Part shown: in pieces, positions 51,271-60,126 of the stretch
How positions within the stretch are numbered: position 1 is the stretch's first letter
Layout of the letters: each line of letters opens with the position of its first letter
Origin: CAWKDG01 sp963848355
GTDB lineage: Bacteria > Actinomycetota > Acidimicrobiia > Acidimicrobiales > UBA8190
NCBI GenBank assembly: GCA_963848355.1
Contig: CAWKDG010000012.1
Coordinates: forward strand, 1,550,001 to 1,614,000
Direction: 5' to 3'
Length of the DNA stretch: 64,000 bases
Made by a program: the position numbers and the translations under genes
The notes under the pieces: generated by a model
Databases searched by the model: none
Told to the model about the DNA's origin: nothing
Seen by the model: the letters and a program-made list of their open reading frames with translations, nothing else

Positions 51271-53931
51271 ATGCGGCGCTGGGGATATTTCTTTGGAGTT
51301 CTGGCCATTGTCGTCGCCTGTGCCTATTCGACGGCAACGTCCCTGCCGACGACGACAGCCGCCGCTGACGGGACCGACGTCGGCCTGGCCTGGTCGGGGC
51401 CACCTGGCATCAACGACGGCTTTGCTGTGAACGCCGTCTCCTGTGTCTCGTCGACGTTCTGCATGGCGGTCGGCGACTGGTCGGTCGAACCCAGTGACGG
51501 GGCGGATGCGATGACGTTCGATGGAAATAATTGGTCCGATCCTTCCGGTGCAATCGCTTCGGAGGGTCTTACGTCCTTGTCGTGTACGTCGGAGACCTTC
51601 TGTATGGCGACCGGCTACGGCGGGGACTACACGACATTTGATGGGTCGACCTGGTCCGCGTCAAATACGATTACGTCGCCTCCCGTCATGCTGAACGGGG
51701 CCACGCGTGTTTCGTGTGCGACCCCCTTGCTGTGCGTCGCTGTCAGCCTTGGCGAAGGAACTGCCTACACCTATGACGGGAGCACCTGGTCACTCGTCCC
51801 TTCGGTGCAGGGCACGGATGGGTTGACCAATGTGTCATGTACTGCTCCATCGACGTGTGTCGTGGCCGGCCCAGGCCTCCTCGCAACCTTCGATGGCACG
51901 ACTTGGACTGTCACGTCTGAGAGCGAGTCCGCAGCTGAGAACATCGACGCTGCGTCCTGTGCGACACCTACTTTCTGCGTCACCATCAATATTGCTAATG
52001 ACATCCAAGTCTTTGACGGAACGGGGTGGACGGACGATGGGATCATCGACGCCGCCAACCCCATTGTTGCCGTGTCGTGCATCGACCCGTCGTACTGCGC
52101 CGCCGTTGACGAAGCGGGCAACGTCGTTCAGTATGACGGTACGGCCTGGAGCGTGGGCCCGGTTGTCGACGCGAGTAACTATCCATCCGCCCCGGCGTTA
52201 GATCTCCTTTCGTGTGCCTCCTCGACCTTCTGCGTTGCTATCGACCAAGATGACGATGTCTTCTACAACAGCGGTGGCACCTGGACGACCAACACGACGA
52301 CTGTCGAGGACGAAAACGGCCTCCAAGTCTCGTGTGTCTCGCCGACATTCTGTGTGGGCGTGGACGGAACCGGCAAAGCTCTCACCTTCGATGGTGACAG
52401 TTGGACGGGCCCATCAAGTACAGGACTCAATGGCGCTATCGACAGGGTGTCCTGTGCGTCATCCACCTTCTGCATGGCTGTCGATGGCGTTAATCAGGGT
52501 TTCATCTACGGTGGCTTGACCTGGACACCGACTTCCGCCCTCACCGGCGCAGAGCTTTCCCTTGTCTCTTGCCCGACCGCAGGATCATGCGTCGGTGTTG
52601 GCTTCGTCGATACCTATATCTTCAGCGACGGATCGTGGACACAAGCAAAAGCGAAGACCTCGAATATCCTCATCTCACTGTCGTGTGCCTCGGCGACCTT
52701 CTGTGGAGCCACCGACGAGAGCGGAAACTTGTACATCTTTAACGGAAGCACCTGGACCGAGCAGTCCGATGTGATGCCGAGTGACAACACCCTCAACTGG
52801 GCCCCTTCGATCTCGTGCCCCGCGGTTGGGTTCTGCATGGCTGTCGACAACTATGGCGACGCGATCACCTATGAGGACGGAGCGTGGTCTCTGTCACCCA
52901 TCGGCGGGGAGGCGGGTGGCCTTGTCCAGGCCATGAACCAGATTTCCTGTGCCACCACATCGTTCTGCGTGGGCCTCAATCCAGGGGGAATAACCGCTGT
53001 CTACGAGAACGGTGAGTGGACGCAGATCGCACCGATGGGGGCCGCGTTGCAAACCGGAAACGGCGGTAACTCCATCTCGTGTCCGACGACCTCGTTTTGC
53101 GTCGGGATGGACGGCGCCGGACTCATCCAGTACCTGTACCCCGACGCCACGGCGACCGTGGGCGGGGCCACTGTCGGATCGGCACCAGCCGATCAGACGG
53201 TCACCTATTCGGCCACGGTGAGCGCTCAGGCCTCGGACCTGGTCGTCGGCCCCACTGGGCAGGTCGATTTCGCGGTGGGATCGCTATCGCTGTGTAGCGC
53301 CACCCTGTCGAATGGTAAGGCGAGCTGCGCATCGAGCGCGGCGCCAACTGGCCAGGACACGGTGACTACTCAGTACAGCGGCGACATTTATCACGCTCCG
53401 AGTGCCGACACCTCCGAAATCACAGTGGGAGAAGGGGAGGGGCCGCCCACCGTCTCGATCGTCACGCCCGCTGAAGGGGCCGTGTATGGAGTGGGCAGGG
53501 TTGTGCACGCGGAGTACAGCTGCCAAGCGCCTGAGGGGACGACCGTCACAGCCTGCAGTGGACCCGTGACATCAGGCTCGGACATCGGGACCTCTTTAGC
53601 GGACGTCGGTGTGCACCAGTTCAGCGTGGAAGCGATGGATGCCGACGGCCAGACGGCGACAGCAGCCACCACCTATACGGTCGTCGCGGCACCACATATC
53701 ACGAGTTTCTCCCCGGCGAAGGGGGCCGCCGGCGCCGTCGTGACCATAAACGGGACCAACCTCTCCTCGGCAACCACGGTCATGATCGGCACCAAGGCGG
53801 CTCACATCCTCACAGACACGGCTTCGACAATCACTTTTGACGTTCCCGCAGGGGTCAAGACTGGATTCGTCTCAGTTGTCACTCCCGGCGGAACCTCAAG
53901 ATCGACCAGCAAGTTCAAGGTCAAGCGGTAG
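51271..53931 (+). CDS. Secreted SC-FC repeat beta-propeller protein with Ig-like and IPT/TIG domains
   Basis: 886 aa. A signal peptide (RWGYFFGVLAIVVACAYSTA) is followed by fourteen SC..FC..VD units such as SCASSTFCMAVD, each with a following YDG-x-WS strand. These make one or two large beta-propellers with a likely disulfide per blade. From about residue 620 come an Ig-like repeat domain (ATVGGATVGSAPADQTVTYSA), another beta-sandwich (PPTVSIVTPAEGAVYGVG) and a C-terminal IPT/TIG domain (ITSFSPAKGAAGAVVTINGTNL). Codon use is visibly more AT-rich than the neighbours. Adhesion or binding at the cell surface is likely. ATG 51271 follows GGGGGCC. Confidence 0.82.
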   Translation: MRRWGYFFGVLAIVVACAYSTATSLPTTTAAADGTDVGLAWSGPPGINDGFAVNAVSCVSSTFCMAVGDWSVEPSDGADAMTFDGNNWSDPSGAIASEGLTSLSCTSETFCMATGYGGDYTTFDGSTWSASNTITSPPVMLNGATRVSCATPLLCVAVSLGEGTAYTYDGSTWSLVPSVQGTDGLTNVSCTAPSTCVVAGPGLLATFDGTTWTVTSESESAAENIDAASCATPTFCVTINIANDIQVFDGTGWTDDGIIDAANPIVAVSCIDPSYCAAVDEAGNVVQYDGTAWSVGPVVDASNYPSAPALDLLSCASSTFCVAIDQDDDVFYNSGGTWTTNTTTVEDENGLQVSCVSPTFCVGVDGTGKALTFDGDSWTGPSSTGLNGAIDRVSCASSTFCMAVDGVNQGFIYGGLTWTPTSALTGAELSLVSCPTAGSCVGVGFVDTYIFSDGSWTQAKAKTSNILISLSCASATFCGATDESGNLYIFNGSTWTEQSDVMPSDNTLNWAPSISCPAVGFCMAVDNYGDAITYEDGAWSLSPIGGEAGGLVQAMNQISCATTSFCVGLNPGGITAVYENGEWTQIAPMGAALQTGNGGNSISCPTTSFCVGMDGAGLIQYLYPDATATVGGATVGSAPADQTVTYSATVSAQASDLVVGPTGQVDFAVGSLSLCSATLSNGKASCASSAAPTGQDTVTTQYSGDIYHAPSADTSEITVGEGEGPPTVSIVTPAEGAVYGVGRVVHAEYSCQAPEGTTVTACSGPVTSGSDIGTSLADVGVHQFSVEAMDADGQTATAATTYTVVAAPHITSFSPAKGAAGAVVTINGTNLSSATTVMIGTKAAHILTDTASTITFDVPAGVKTGFVSVVTPGGTSRSTSKFKVKR

Positions 53932-54100
53932 TCGGCTCTCGAACCTCGAACACCCGCACCTCTCGGAACGACATCGCTGCCTCTTGGTCCGTTGACCGGC
54001 GGCGAAGAGGGCACCGGCTGGCGGGCCGGCGCTGATGGACCCCAGGGGTGGTCCCATGCTGCTGGGAGAACTCAACCCAGGGTGGTCCCCTGCCACATGC
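53924..54100 (-). mobile_element. Truncated left end of an IS21-family insertion sequence
   Basis: On the minus strand ATG 53974 opens MSFREVRVFEVRE, a recognisable IstA N-terminus of the actinobacterial IS21 subfamily, which breaks off after 13 residues next to the propeller-gene stop. Upstream on that strand lie two copies of CCCAGGG(G)TGGTCCC (plus-strand 54041 and 54076, 35 bp apart), like the multiple terminal repeats of IS21 elements. The rest of istA and istB is absent, so this is a relic. Confidence 0.55.
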
Positions 54101-54740
54101 GGTCGCCTGCTGGCCGACTCCACCTCGACGAGGAGATGGGAACAGGCCGACGGTGGCGACGTTGCAGTTCACGGTCGGCGATCCGTGTCAGCGATCGGAC
54201 CTCGGCAGTGTTCGAACTCGGACTACCCGCCGTTCCGAGCGATCGGACACCAAATAGTGCCTTCTACCAGGGGAGACGTCAAATTAATGACAACGGGCGC
54301 GGAGAGCCTGAGACAGTATTCAAACCCTTCTCAGTCACTCCTCTGGGTGCTTGACCTACAGCACTCCAGATATTTTCCCAGGTCAAGCGTGCTTTTACAA
54401 CGAATCCCTGCTGCTAAATGCCCGATGCGAGAACTTCAGCCGCCTCGACCAAGCGGGATGCATATGCCCTACCAGCCTCATGGGCCCAGGGGTCGGTCAC
54501 TGAGTCTGAAGTGCTGGTCTAGAAGCCGTGCCACGAGAAGCCCCACGCAGATGAAGATCGAAAGCCAAGTGGCACTCAGGCGTACAAATGGGCAGGCATA
54601 GAGATTTCGTCGGAAGCCATACTGGCAATTCTCGTCGAACACGAGGCAATGTCGTTGTCTCTGGTCCGAGCAATTGATGCCGAGATGAGAGTTGCGTATT
54701 TTTCGTCACTCCCTGGTACATCCTGCTCCTCGTCGCTTGG
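54101..54740. other. Gene-poor stretch, relatively AT-rich
   Basis: 640 bp between the IS21 relic and the membrane protein gene. Open frames here (for example 54035-54601 plus) lack hydrophobic patterning, family motifs or a convincing ribosome-binding site, so I call no gene. The composition is noticeably lower in GC than the rest of the window, consistent with acquired or decayed DNA. Confidence 0.5.
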
Positions 54741-55694
54741 TCAGGATCCGATGCTCGGGTCGGGACCGTCGAGTGTGGGATTCTCCGTGAAGTCCGACGG
54801 GATCACCGGTTGGAGCTTTGCCAGGTTCGCAGAAGTCGCGGGGAGGAACTGGTAGTCGTCCTGGACCGTCTGCATGCCGCTGGGGGCGGCGGCCTGTCCG
54901 ACGCCCGGGTTGGGTGCCGTGACCACCGTGCGGACCGGCAGATAGCTCGAGGTGTTCACCCAGATGTCACCCGATGAGCCAGGTCCGACGAAGCCGGAGA
55001 TCGCGAGCTCGACCGTATTGACGCCGTCGACTGTGGCGTTGCCGACCACTCGCGCGTTGCCGGCGGCGACCTCCCGTCGGATGTCCGCAGAAGTCAAGGG
55101 TAGGTTGAAGCTCACCTGCGCGGACTTCTGGTCCACCCACTGTCGGTCGTGGTAGTCAACGTCGACTGCCTCGCCGCTCGTCGTGACGGACGTGCCCCAG
55201 GGGAACTCGTCGGAGTCGGTCGCGCCGGCCGGCATCGTGCCGGTTTGAGCGAAGTCCTGGACCAGGCCGGAGTCCGTACAGCCCGTGCAGTCCTGAAAGT
55301 ACTCGATACGTTCGCTGACCGTCTGTCCGGAGCTCGGGTCCCACGGGCTCAGCCATTCATGAAGGGTCAGGGTGACACGCGGCGTCGACTGCACCTCCTG
55401 GTCGTAGAGCACGTAGGTGCTCGAGGTTTGAAGGGCGTCCACGAGCTGAGTCGTGATCTTCTCCGTGGACAGAAGGGCGGTGGAGCCGCCTGGCCCCCGT
55501 GACGCAAGGCTTGCGACGGCAGCAGCACCAAGCGCCACCGCAGCGCAGCCACCGACGAGCGCCACCCGCTTCTGCGTTACGTGTGGCGGCCGCCTGCGAG
55601 CCACGCGGGGTGCGAGACGCCGTTGGGCGGCGAGTAGCTCCTCCAGCAGCTCTGACTCGAATGGGTGAAGCGGATCGTTGACGGAATTGCTCAT
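54741..55694 (-). CDS. Single-pass membrane protein coupled to an ECF sigma factor
   Basis: 317 aa. The cytosolic N-terminus of about 45 residues (FESELLEELLAAQRRLAPRV) is followed by a membrane helix (VALVGGCAAVALGAAAVASLAS) and an exported domain of about 250 residues with two close cysteines (DCTGCTDSG). Overlap of 4 nt (ATGA) with the sigma gene and the topology suggest an anti-sigma or sensor role. No zinc-binding HxxxCxxC anti-sigma motif is visible, and it resembles CU044_5270-type proteins that follow such sigma factors. Confidence 0.7.
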   Translation of the reverse strand: MSNSVNDPLHPFESELLEELLAAQRRLAPRVARRRPPHVTQKRVALVGGCAAVALGAAAVASLASRGPGGSTALLSTEKITTQLVDALQTSSTYVLYDQEVQSTPRVTLTLHEWLSPWDPSSGQTVSERIEYFQDCTGCTDSGLVQDFAQTGTMPAGATDSDEFPWGTSVTTSGEAVDVDYHDRQWVDQKSAQVSFNLPLTSADIRREVAAGNARVVGNATVDGVNTVELAISGFVGPGSSGDIWVNTSSYLPVRTVVTAPNPGVGQAAAPSGMQTVQDDYQFLPATSANLAKLQPVIPSDFTENPTLDGPDPSIGS

Positions 55695-56296
55695 GGAATC
55701 ACCTCGCTGGTTGGTAAGGGTCGGAGTCCAGAGCGTTCCGCGGTGCGGCCATCGAGCCGGCGCTGCAGGGCGCGTCGTGCTCTATGCAGCCGGACTCGGA
55801 AGACCGCTGGACGTACACCACCGACGAAGGCCGCCTGCTCGTTGGTGAGACCCTCGTGGCCGATCAGCCAGAGCACCTCGCGGTGGCGGTCCGGCAGCTG
55901 CGCCATCGCCTCCTCCACGGAGGCTCGCTCGCGGGAGGCGTCGATCTGCTCATCGATGCGCGCCATGTCGTCGGCGACGAGGTGCCGCTGGCCAGCATGG
56001 CGGCGAGCGATTTCGTGAATTCGGCTCTCACGGCGGAGCATCCGCACCCATTGGCGATGGGCGACACCGAGGATCCACGCCGGAGCGCTGCCGCGTCGGG
56101 GGTCGAAGCCCCCGCCGTTCTCCAGCAACGCCAGGAAGGTGGCGGCGACGAGATCGGCGACGTCAGCCGGATCGCTGCAGCGACGGGCTGCGTAGCGAAG
56201 CACCAGGTGGCGGTAGCGGCGGAAGATCAGCTCCAGGGCCGCGGGGTCCGTTCGGATTCGAGCCAGCAGCTCGGCATCGGTCGGTTCGTCGGTCAC
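55691..56296 (-). CDS. ECF-family RNA polymerase sigma factor
   Basis: 201 aa. The sigma-2 region is at about 22-85 (LIFRRYRHLVLRYAARRC, DVADLVAATFLALLENGG, WILGVAHRQWVRMLRRE). Sigma-4 is at about 130-185 (AMAQLPDRHREVLWLIGHEGLTNEQAAFVGG, VRVRLHRARRALQRRL). GTG start. It is followed in the same operon by its putative membrane partner. Target promoters cannot be identified by eye. Confidence 0.88.
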   Translation of the reverse strand: MTDEPTDAELLARIRTDPAALELIFRRYRHLVLRYAARRCSDPADVADLVAATFLALLENGGGFDPRRGSAPAWILGVAHRQWVRMLRRESRIHEIARRHAGQRHLVADDMARIDEQIDASRERASVEEAMAQLPDRHREVLWLIGHEGLTNEQAAFVGGVRPAVFRVRLHRARRALQRRLDGRTAERSGLRPLPTSEVIP

Positions 56297-56605
56297 GTCT
56301 TATATTGGCGGGCCGGCGTCCCAGCGTTACAGCTCGCGGGTGGCTTGGATCGAGAGGGTTTGCTTACAACACCCGGCCCTAAGCGAACCAGGGATCCGGG
56401 ATCGGTCCGGACGCTCCATAGCTCGCTCCTTACTCTTCGCTGATCACATCTTCTTGGGTGTGCTCATATCCGCACGCGGTGCAGGTTGCAACTAACTCCT
56501 CACCGAACCCGTCCCGCACGTCGCGAGGCATCGATACCGAGCTGATGGCGCTCTTTCAAACCCACCCGTGAACTGGGATTTGGTTGCCTTGTTCCACAAC
56601 AGGGG

Positions 56606-56692
56606 CGGAGGAGGTGGGATTCGAACCCACGGTGGCCTTGCGACCACAACGGTTTTCGAGACCGTCCGATTCGTCCGCTCTCGCACTCCTCC
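56606..56692 (-). tRNA. tRNA-Ser (CGA)
   Basis: An 87-nt cloverleaf on the minus strand. Acceptor GGAGGAG pairs with CTCCTCC, discriminator G. Anticodon loop CTCGAAA gives CGA. A long variable arm (GTGGTCGCAAGGCCAC) and T-loop GGTTCGAATCC are present, as in class II serine tRNAs. The CCA end is not encoded. Its 3' end faces the accessory region to the left. Confidence 0.95.
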
Positions 56693-56829
56693 AAGTGCAC
56701 CTTCGTGCTTCCGTGCTCGGCGCTTGCGTGCCGTGCTCGGTCACACGAAGCGCCAATGGTACAGGCACGATCCGGCCGCGGGATCCTCCGAACGGTGCCG
56801 CGGCGGTCACGCACGCTCCCCCGGTGCCC

Positions 56830-57285
56830 TCAGCGTCGGGCGGCGAAGAAGCGCGCCAGGAGGAGTCCGGCCTCGTCGGCCAGGATCCCGGCGGTGACCG
56901 GGAGCTCGTGGTTGAGCCGCGGGTCCTGGCAGAGCTGATAGAGCGATCCACAGGCCCCCGCCTTCGGATCGGCGGCGCCGAACACGAGGCGCCCGGTCCG
57001 GGCGGCGACGAGGGCGCCGGCGCACATGGGACACGGCTCGAGCGTCACCACCAGCGTCACCTCCGGCAGACGCCACGTGCCGAGCTCCCGGGCCGCGTCA
57101 CGCAGGGCCAGGAGCTCGGCATGAGCTGACGGATCCTGGAGCCGCTCCCGTTCGTTGTGGCGGGAGGCGATCACCCGGCCGTCGACGAGGGCCACGGCCC
57201 CGACGGGAACGTCGCCGTGATCGAGCGCCGCCCCTGCCTCGACCAGGGCCAGTCGCATGGCGTCGGCGTCGTCCACCAGCGCCAC
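56830..57285 (-). CDS. tadA: tRNA-specific adenosine deaminase
   Basis: About 151 aa from GTG 57285 (ATG 57258 is possible). Zinc-dependent deaminase motifs: His55-Ala-Glu57 (PSAHAELLALRDAA) and PCPMC with Cys85/Cys88. GDVPVGAVALVDG is the TadA N-terminal hallmark. It converts A34 to inosine in tRNA-Arg(ACG). The frame stays open into the upstream tRNA-Ser, so longer starts are excluded. It sits between two tRNA-Ser genes on the same strand. Confidence 0.92.
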   Translation of the reverse strand: MALVDDADAMRLALVEAGAALDHGDVPVGAVALVDGRVIASRHNERERLQDPSAHAELLALRDAARELGTWRLPEVTLVVTLEPCPMCAGALVAARTGRLVFGAADPKAGACGSLYQLCQDPRLNHELPVTAGILADEAGLLLARFFAARR

Positions 57286-57341
57286 GGTAGGGCAGACGGA
57301 GGGCAGGGGCCGCCCCTGCCCCTCCGCCGACCCCTCGTCAG

Positions 57342-57426
57342 CGGAGGAGGTGGGATTTGAACCCACGGTGAGTTTCCCCACACACGATTTCCAATCGTGC
57401 CGATTCGGCCGCTCTCGCACTCCTCC
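57342..57426 (-). tRNA. tRNA-Ser (GGA)
   Basis: An 85-nt class II cloverleaf. Acceptor GGAGGAG/CTCCTCC, anticodon loop TTGGAAA giving GGA, long variable arm with a TGTGTGGGG-type stem, T-loop GGTTCAAATCC, discriminator G. It shares its acceptor stem and T-arm almost exactly with the nearby tRNA-Ser(CGA). Confidence 0.95.
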
Positions 57427-57475
57427 GGAGGCTGCCCGCCCGCAGCAGCAGGGAGGCTATCGTCTCGGCCGGACC

Positions 57476-57609
57476 GCTCGGTGCTCCGTGCGGCGGCCGG
57501 GTCCTGCGCAACGGGCGCCCGTGAACCGGGTCAGGGCCGGAAGGCAGCAGCTCTCAGCGGCGCCGTCCGTGTGCCGCAGCAAACCTGGCCGTCGCACCGA
57601 ACACCGAGC
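57476..57609 (+). ncRNA. ffs: Signal recognition particle RNA (small, 4.5S-like)
   Basis: It contains the universal SRP domain IV core GGTCAGG...CCGGAAGGCAGCAGC (57530-57550). Enclosing stems are visible: GGCCGGGT with ACCTGGCC and CTGCG with CGCAG. Terminal GCTCGGTG pairs with CACCGAGC, giving a rod of about 134 nt with uncertain exact ends. SRP RNA works with Ffh to target membrane proteins. Its place just before dnaX matches other actinobacteria. Confidence 0.9.
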
Positions 57610-57653
57610 CGGTGCCTGCCTTCGGTGCGACCCCCCACCGGTAGGCTGCGGCG

Positions 57654-59522
57654 GTGGCCCCCGAAGGCGACCTTGCATCGATTCCGTACCAGTCGCTCTA
57701 CCGGCGCTTCCGCCCCCAGCGGTTCGCGGAGGTGCTCGGACAGGAACACATCAGTCTGGCCCTGCGCAACGCCGTCCGCGATGACCGGGTGGGCCACGCC
57801 TACCTGTTCAGCGGGCCGCGGGGAACGGGCAAGACGTCGACGGCGCGCATCCTGGCCAAGGCGCTCAACTGCGCCGCGCCCGAAGGGGGCGAACCGTGCG
57901 GCATCTGCGATTCCTGCGTCGAGATCGCCCGTGGGACGTCCCTCGACGTCCACGAGTTGGACGCCGCCTCCAACAACGGTGTCGACGCCATGCGCGAATT
58001 GGTGTCCCACGCCGCGCTCGGGACGCCGGGGCGCTGGAAGGTCTACATCGTCGACGAGGTGCACATGCTCTCGACGGCGGCGTCCAATGCGCTGCTCAAG
58101 ACGCTGGAGGAACCTCCCGGTCATGTCGTCTTCGTGCTGGCCACGACGGAAGCGCAGAAGGTCCTGCCCACGATCCGCAGCCGGACGCAGCACTTCGAGT
58201 TTCGGCTCCTCGGGCCCGATGTTCTCGTCGATCTCCTCCGGAAGGTCCGTGACGACGCCGGTCTCGATCTGGGGGACGACTCGATCGACGCCGCCGTGCG
58301 CCGGGGCCGGGGATCGGCGCGCGACGCCCTCTCGGCCCTGGACCAGGTGGCCGCCGGTGGCGCCGTCGACGACGAACTGGACATGCTCGCCGGTCTGGCC
58401 GACGCCCTGGCCGAGCGCGACCCCGGCCGCGCCCTCGTCTGTGTGGCCGAGGCCTCCGAGGCCGGTCACGACATGGCCCAACTGGCGGGGGCCCTGGCCG
58501 ACCATCTCCGCCAGGCGTTCCTGGTCTCGGTGGCCCCCGATCTGGTGGCGGTGCCGGGAACGGAGCGGCCCCAGGTCGAGGAGCTGGCCCGGAAGATGGG
58601 TCTGGCCGCCGTGGTCCGGCACATGGAGGTGCTCGGCAAGGCCCAGGTCGACATGCGCGACGCCCCCGACCCCCGTGTCCACCTCGAGGTCGTCCTGATC
58701 CGGCTGGCGCATCCCGAGGCCGACGACTCGCCCGCCGCCCTGCTCGAGCGGATCGAGCGGCTCGAACGGGGCCAGGATGGCGGGGCTCCGACCACCCCCC
58801 CCGCTACCGGTGGCGCCGAACCGCCGACCCCGACGGTGGTGACCGCGCCGGCCACCGCTCCGGCTCCTCCCGCCGACGGCGAGGTCAGCGGGCCCGAGAT
58901 GGCGCGCCGGAGCCTCGGGGCGGTCGGTCGCAAGGCACCGGACCAGAAGCCGGTTGCACGGGCGAAGGCGTCGACACCGGCCCCGTCGACACCGGCCCCG
59001 TCGACAGCGAGCCCCTCGACACCGGCCCCGTCGGCCCCTCCGTCGATGAACGGCGGGCCGGCCGGTCCCCCCGGTGAGGTGTCGAGGGACCAACTGGTCC
59101 AGTTGTGGGGGGACGGCCTGCTGGCGGGCCTGCCGGGACGGGCCCGGGCCCGGTTCCGCGTGGGTCGCTTCGTGGCCGTCGAGGGAGGCACCGCCGTCTT
59201 CGCCCTTCCCAACGAGACCCACCGGTCCTACTGCGAGGACGTCCGCCTCGAAGTCGAGGCCGCCCTCGGCCGCCATTTCGGGTTCTCCGTCCCTCTGCGG
59301 TTGGTGGTCGACGAGGAGGCCGACGGCGACCCGGCGCCCCCGGCGCGCCCGGGTCGGGGGCCCGCCCGCTCCGCACCGGTCGACGACGCCGGCGCCGACC
59401 ACGGGGCCGGACCCGACCTGCTCGACCCGGCGGTCCTGGCGGCGGAGACGCAGCTGGCGGGGGCGGGCTTGTCCCCCGAGGAACGGTTGAAGCAGGCCTT
59501 CCCGGGCGCCGAGGAGGTCTAG
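57654..59522 (+). CDS. dnaX: DNA polymerase III subunit gamma/tau
   Basis: 622 aa, GTG start. AAA+ clamp-loader domain: SLYRRFRPQRFAEVLGQEH, Walker A GPRGTGKT (54-61), zinc knuckle with C73, C82, C85 and C88, Walker B IVDEVHML, sensor ATTEAQKVLPTI. Domain III follows, then a Pro/Ala/Thr-rich linker (about 370-470) carrying 15-bp STPAP repeats, and a folded C-terminal domain ending RLKQAFPGAEEV. No slippery A-run for programmed frameshifting is seen. It is followed at 4 nt by recR; the ybaB/ebfC gene often found between them is absent. Confidence 0.95.
   Translation: MAPEGDLASIPYQSLYRRFRPQRFAEVLGQEHISLALRNAVRDDRVGHAYLFSGPRGTGKTSTARILAKALNCAAPEGGEPCGICDSCVEIARGTSLDVHELDAASNNGVDAMRELVSHAALGTPGRWKVYIVDEVHMLSTAASNALLKTLEEPPGHVVFVLATTEAQKVLPTIRSRTQHFEFRLLGPDVLVDLLRKVRDDAGLDLGDDSIDAAVRRGRGSARDALSALDQVAAGGAVDDELDMLAGLADALAERDPGRALVCVAEASEAGHDMAQLAGALADHLRQAFLVSVAPDLVAVPGTERPQVEELARKMGLAAVVRHMEVLGKAQVDMRDAPDPRVHLEVVLIRLAHPEADDSPAALLERIERLERGQDGGAPTTPPATGGAEPPTPTVVTAPATAPAPPADGEVSGPEMARRSLGAVGRKAPDQKPVARAKASTPAPSTPAPSTASPSTPAPSAPPSMNGGPAGPPGEVSRDQLVQLWGDGLLAGLPGRARARFRVGRFVAVEGGTAVFALPNETHRSYCEDVRLEVEAALGRHFGFSVPLRLVVDEEADGDPAPPARPGRGPARSAPVDDAGADHGAGPDLLDPAVLAAETQLAGAGLSPEERLKQAFPGAEEV
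58971..59030 (+). repeat. 15-bp tandem repeats in the dnaX linker
   Basis: Four units of TCGACACCGGCCCCG (the third diverged) encode STPAP in the disordered linker between clamp-loader and C-terminal domains. Copy number could vary without harming the fold. Confidence 0.85.
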
Positions 59523-59526
59523 CGCC

Positions 59527-60126
59527 GTGTACACGGCTTCGCTGCAGGCCCTCGTCGACGAGCTCGGTCGTCTCCCCGGCATCGGACCGAAATCGGCCCA
59601 ACGCCTCGCCTTCCACATCCTGAAGATCGCGCCCGAGGACGCCACCCGTCTGGCCGACGCCATCGTGGCCGTGAAGGAGAACACCACCCTGTGCCCGCGT
59701 TGCTTCAACGTGGCCGAGGGCGATCTCTGCACGATCTGCAACGATGCCCGTCGCGACGCCACCGTCATCTGCGTCGTCGAGGATCCCCGGGACATCGGGG
59801 CCGTCGAGAAGACGCAGGAGTTCCGGGGCCGCTATCACGTCCTCCACGGCTCCCTCAATCCCATCGAGGGCGTCGGGCCCGATCAGCTGCGCGTCCGCGA
59901 GCTCCTGGCCCGGCTCGAACCGGAGGGGGTGACCGAGATCATCCTGTGCACCAACCCCAACCTCGAGGGCGAGGCCACGGCGATGTACCTGGCCCGGCTC
60001 TTGAAGCCCATGGACATGACCGTGACCCGCATCGCCAGTGGTCTGCCCGTCGGCGGCGACCTCGAGTACGCCGACGAACTGACTCTCGGTCGTGCCCTCG
60101 AGGGCCGGCGCCCGGTGGACGCCTGA
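59527..60126 (+). CDS. recR: Recombination protein RecR
   Basis: 199 aa, GTG start. N-terminal helix-hairpin-helix (LGRLPGIGPKSAQRLAFHIL), zinc finger CPRCFNVAEGDLCTICND, Toprim domain (ICVVEDPRDIGAVEKT) and C-terminal Walker-B-like region (TRIASGLPVGGDLEYADELTLGRAL). It acts with RecO to load RecA at gaps. Coupled to dnaX, 4 nt apart. Confidence 0.95.
   Translation: MYTASLQALVDELGRLPGIGPKSAQRLAFHILKIAPEDATRLADAIVAVKENTTLCPRCFNVAEGDLCTICNDARRDATVICVVEDPRDIGAVEKTQEFRGRYHVLHGSLNPIEGVGPDQLRVRELLARLEPEGVTEIILCTNPNLEGEATAMYLARLLKPMDMTVTRIASGLPVGGDLEYADELTLGRALEGRRPVDA

Noticed and set aside
54035..54601. Plus-strand frame of 188 codons in the AT-richer gap
   Set aside because: It starts inside the IS21-like terminal repeats, has mixed composition, no hydrophobic core pattern and no known motif.
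57342..57420. Longer TadA start extending to 57420
   Set aside because: It would translate through the tRNA-Ser(GGA); homology begins only near 57285-57258.
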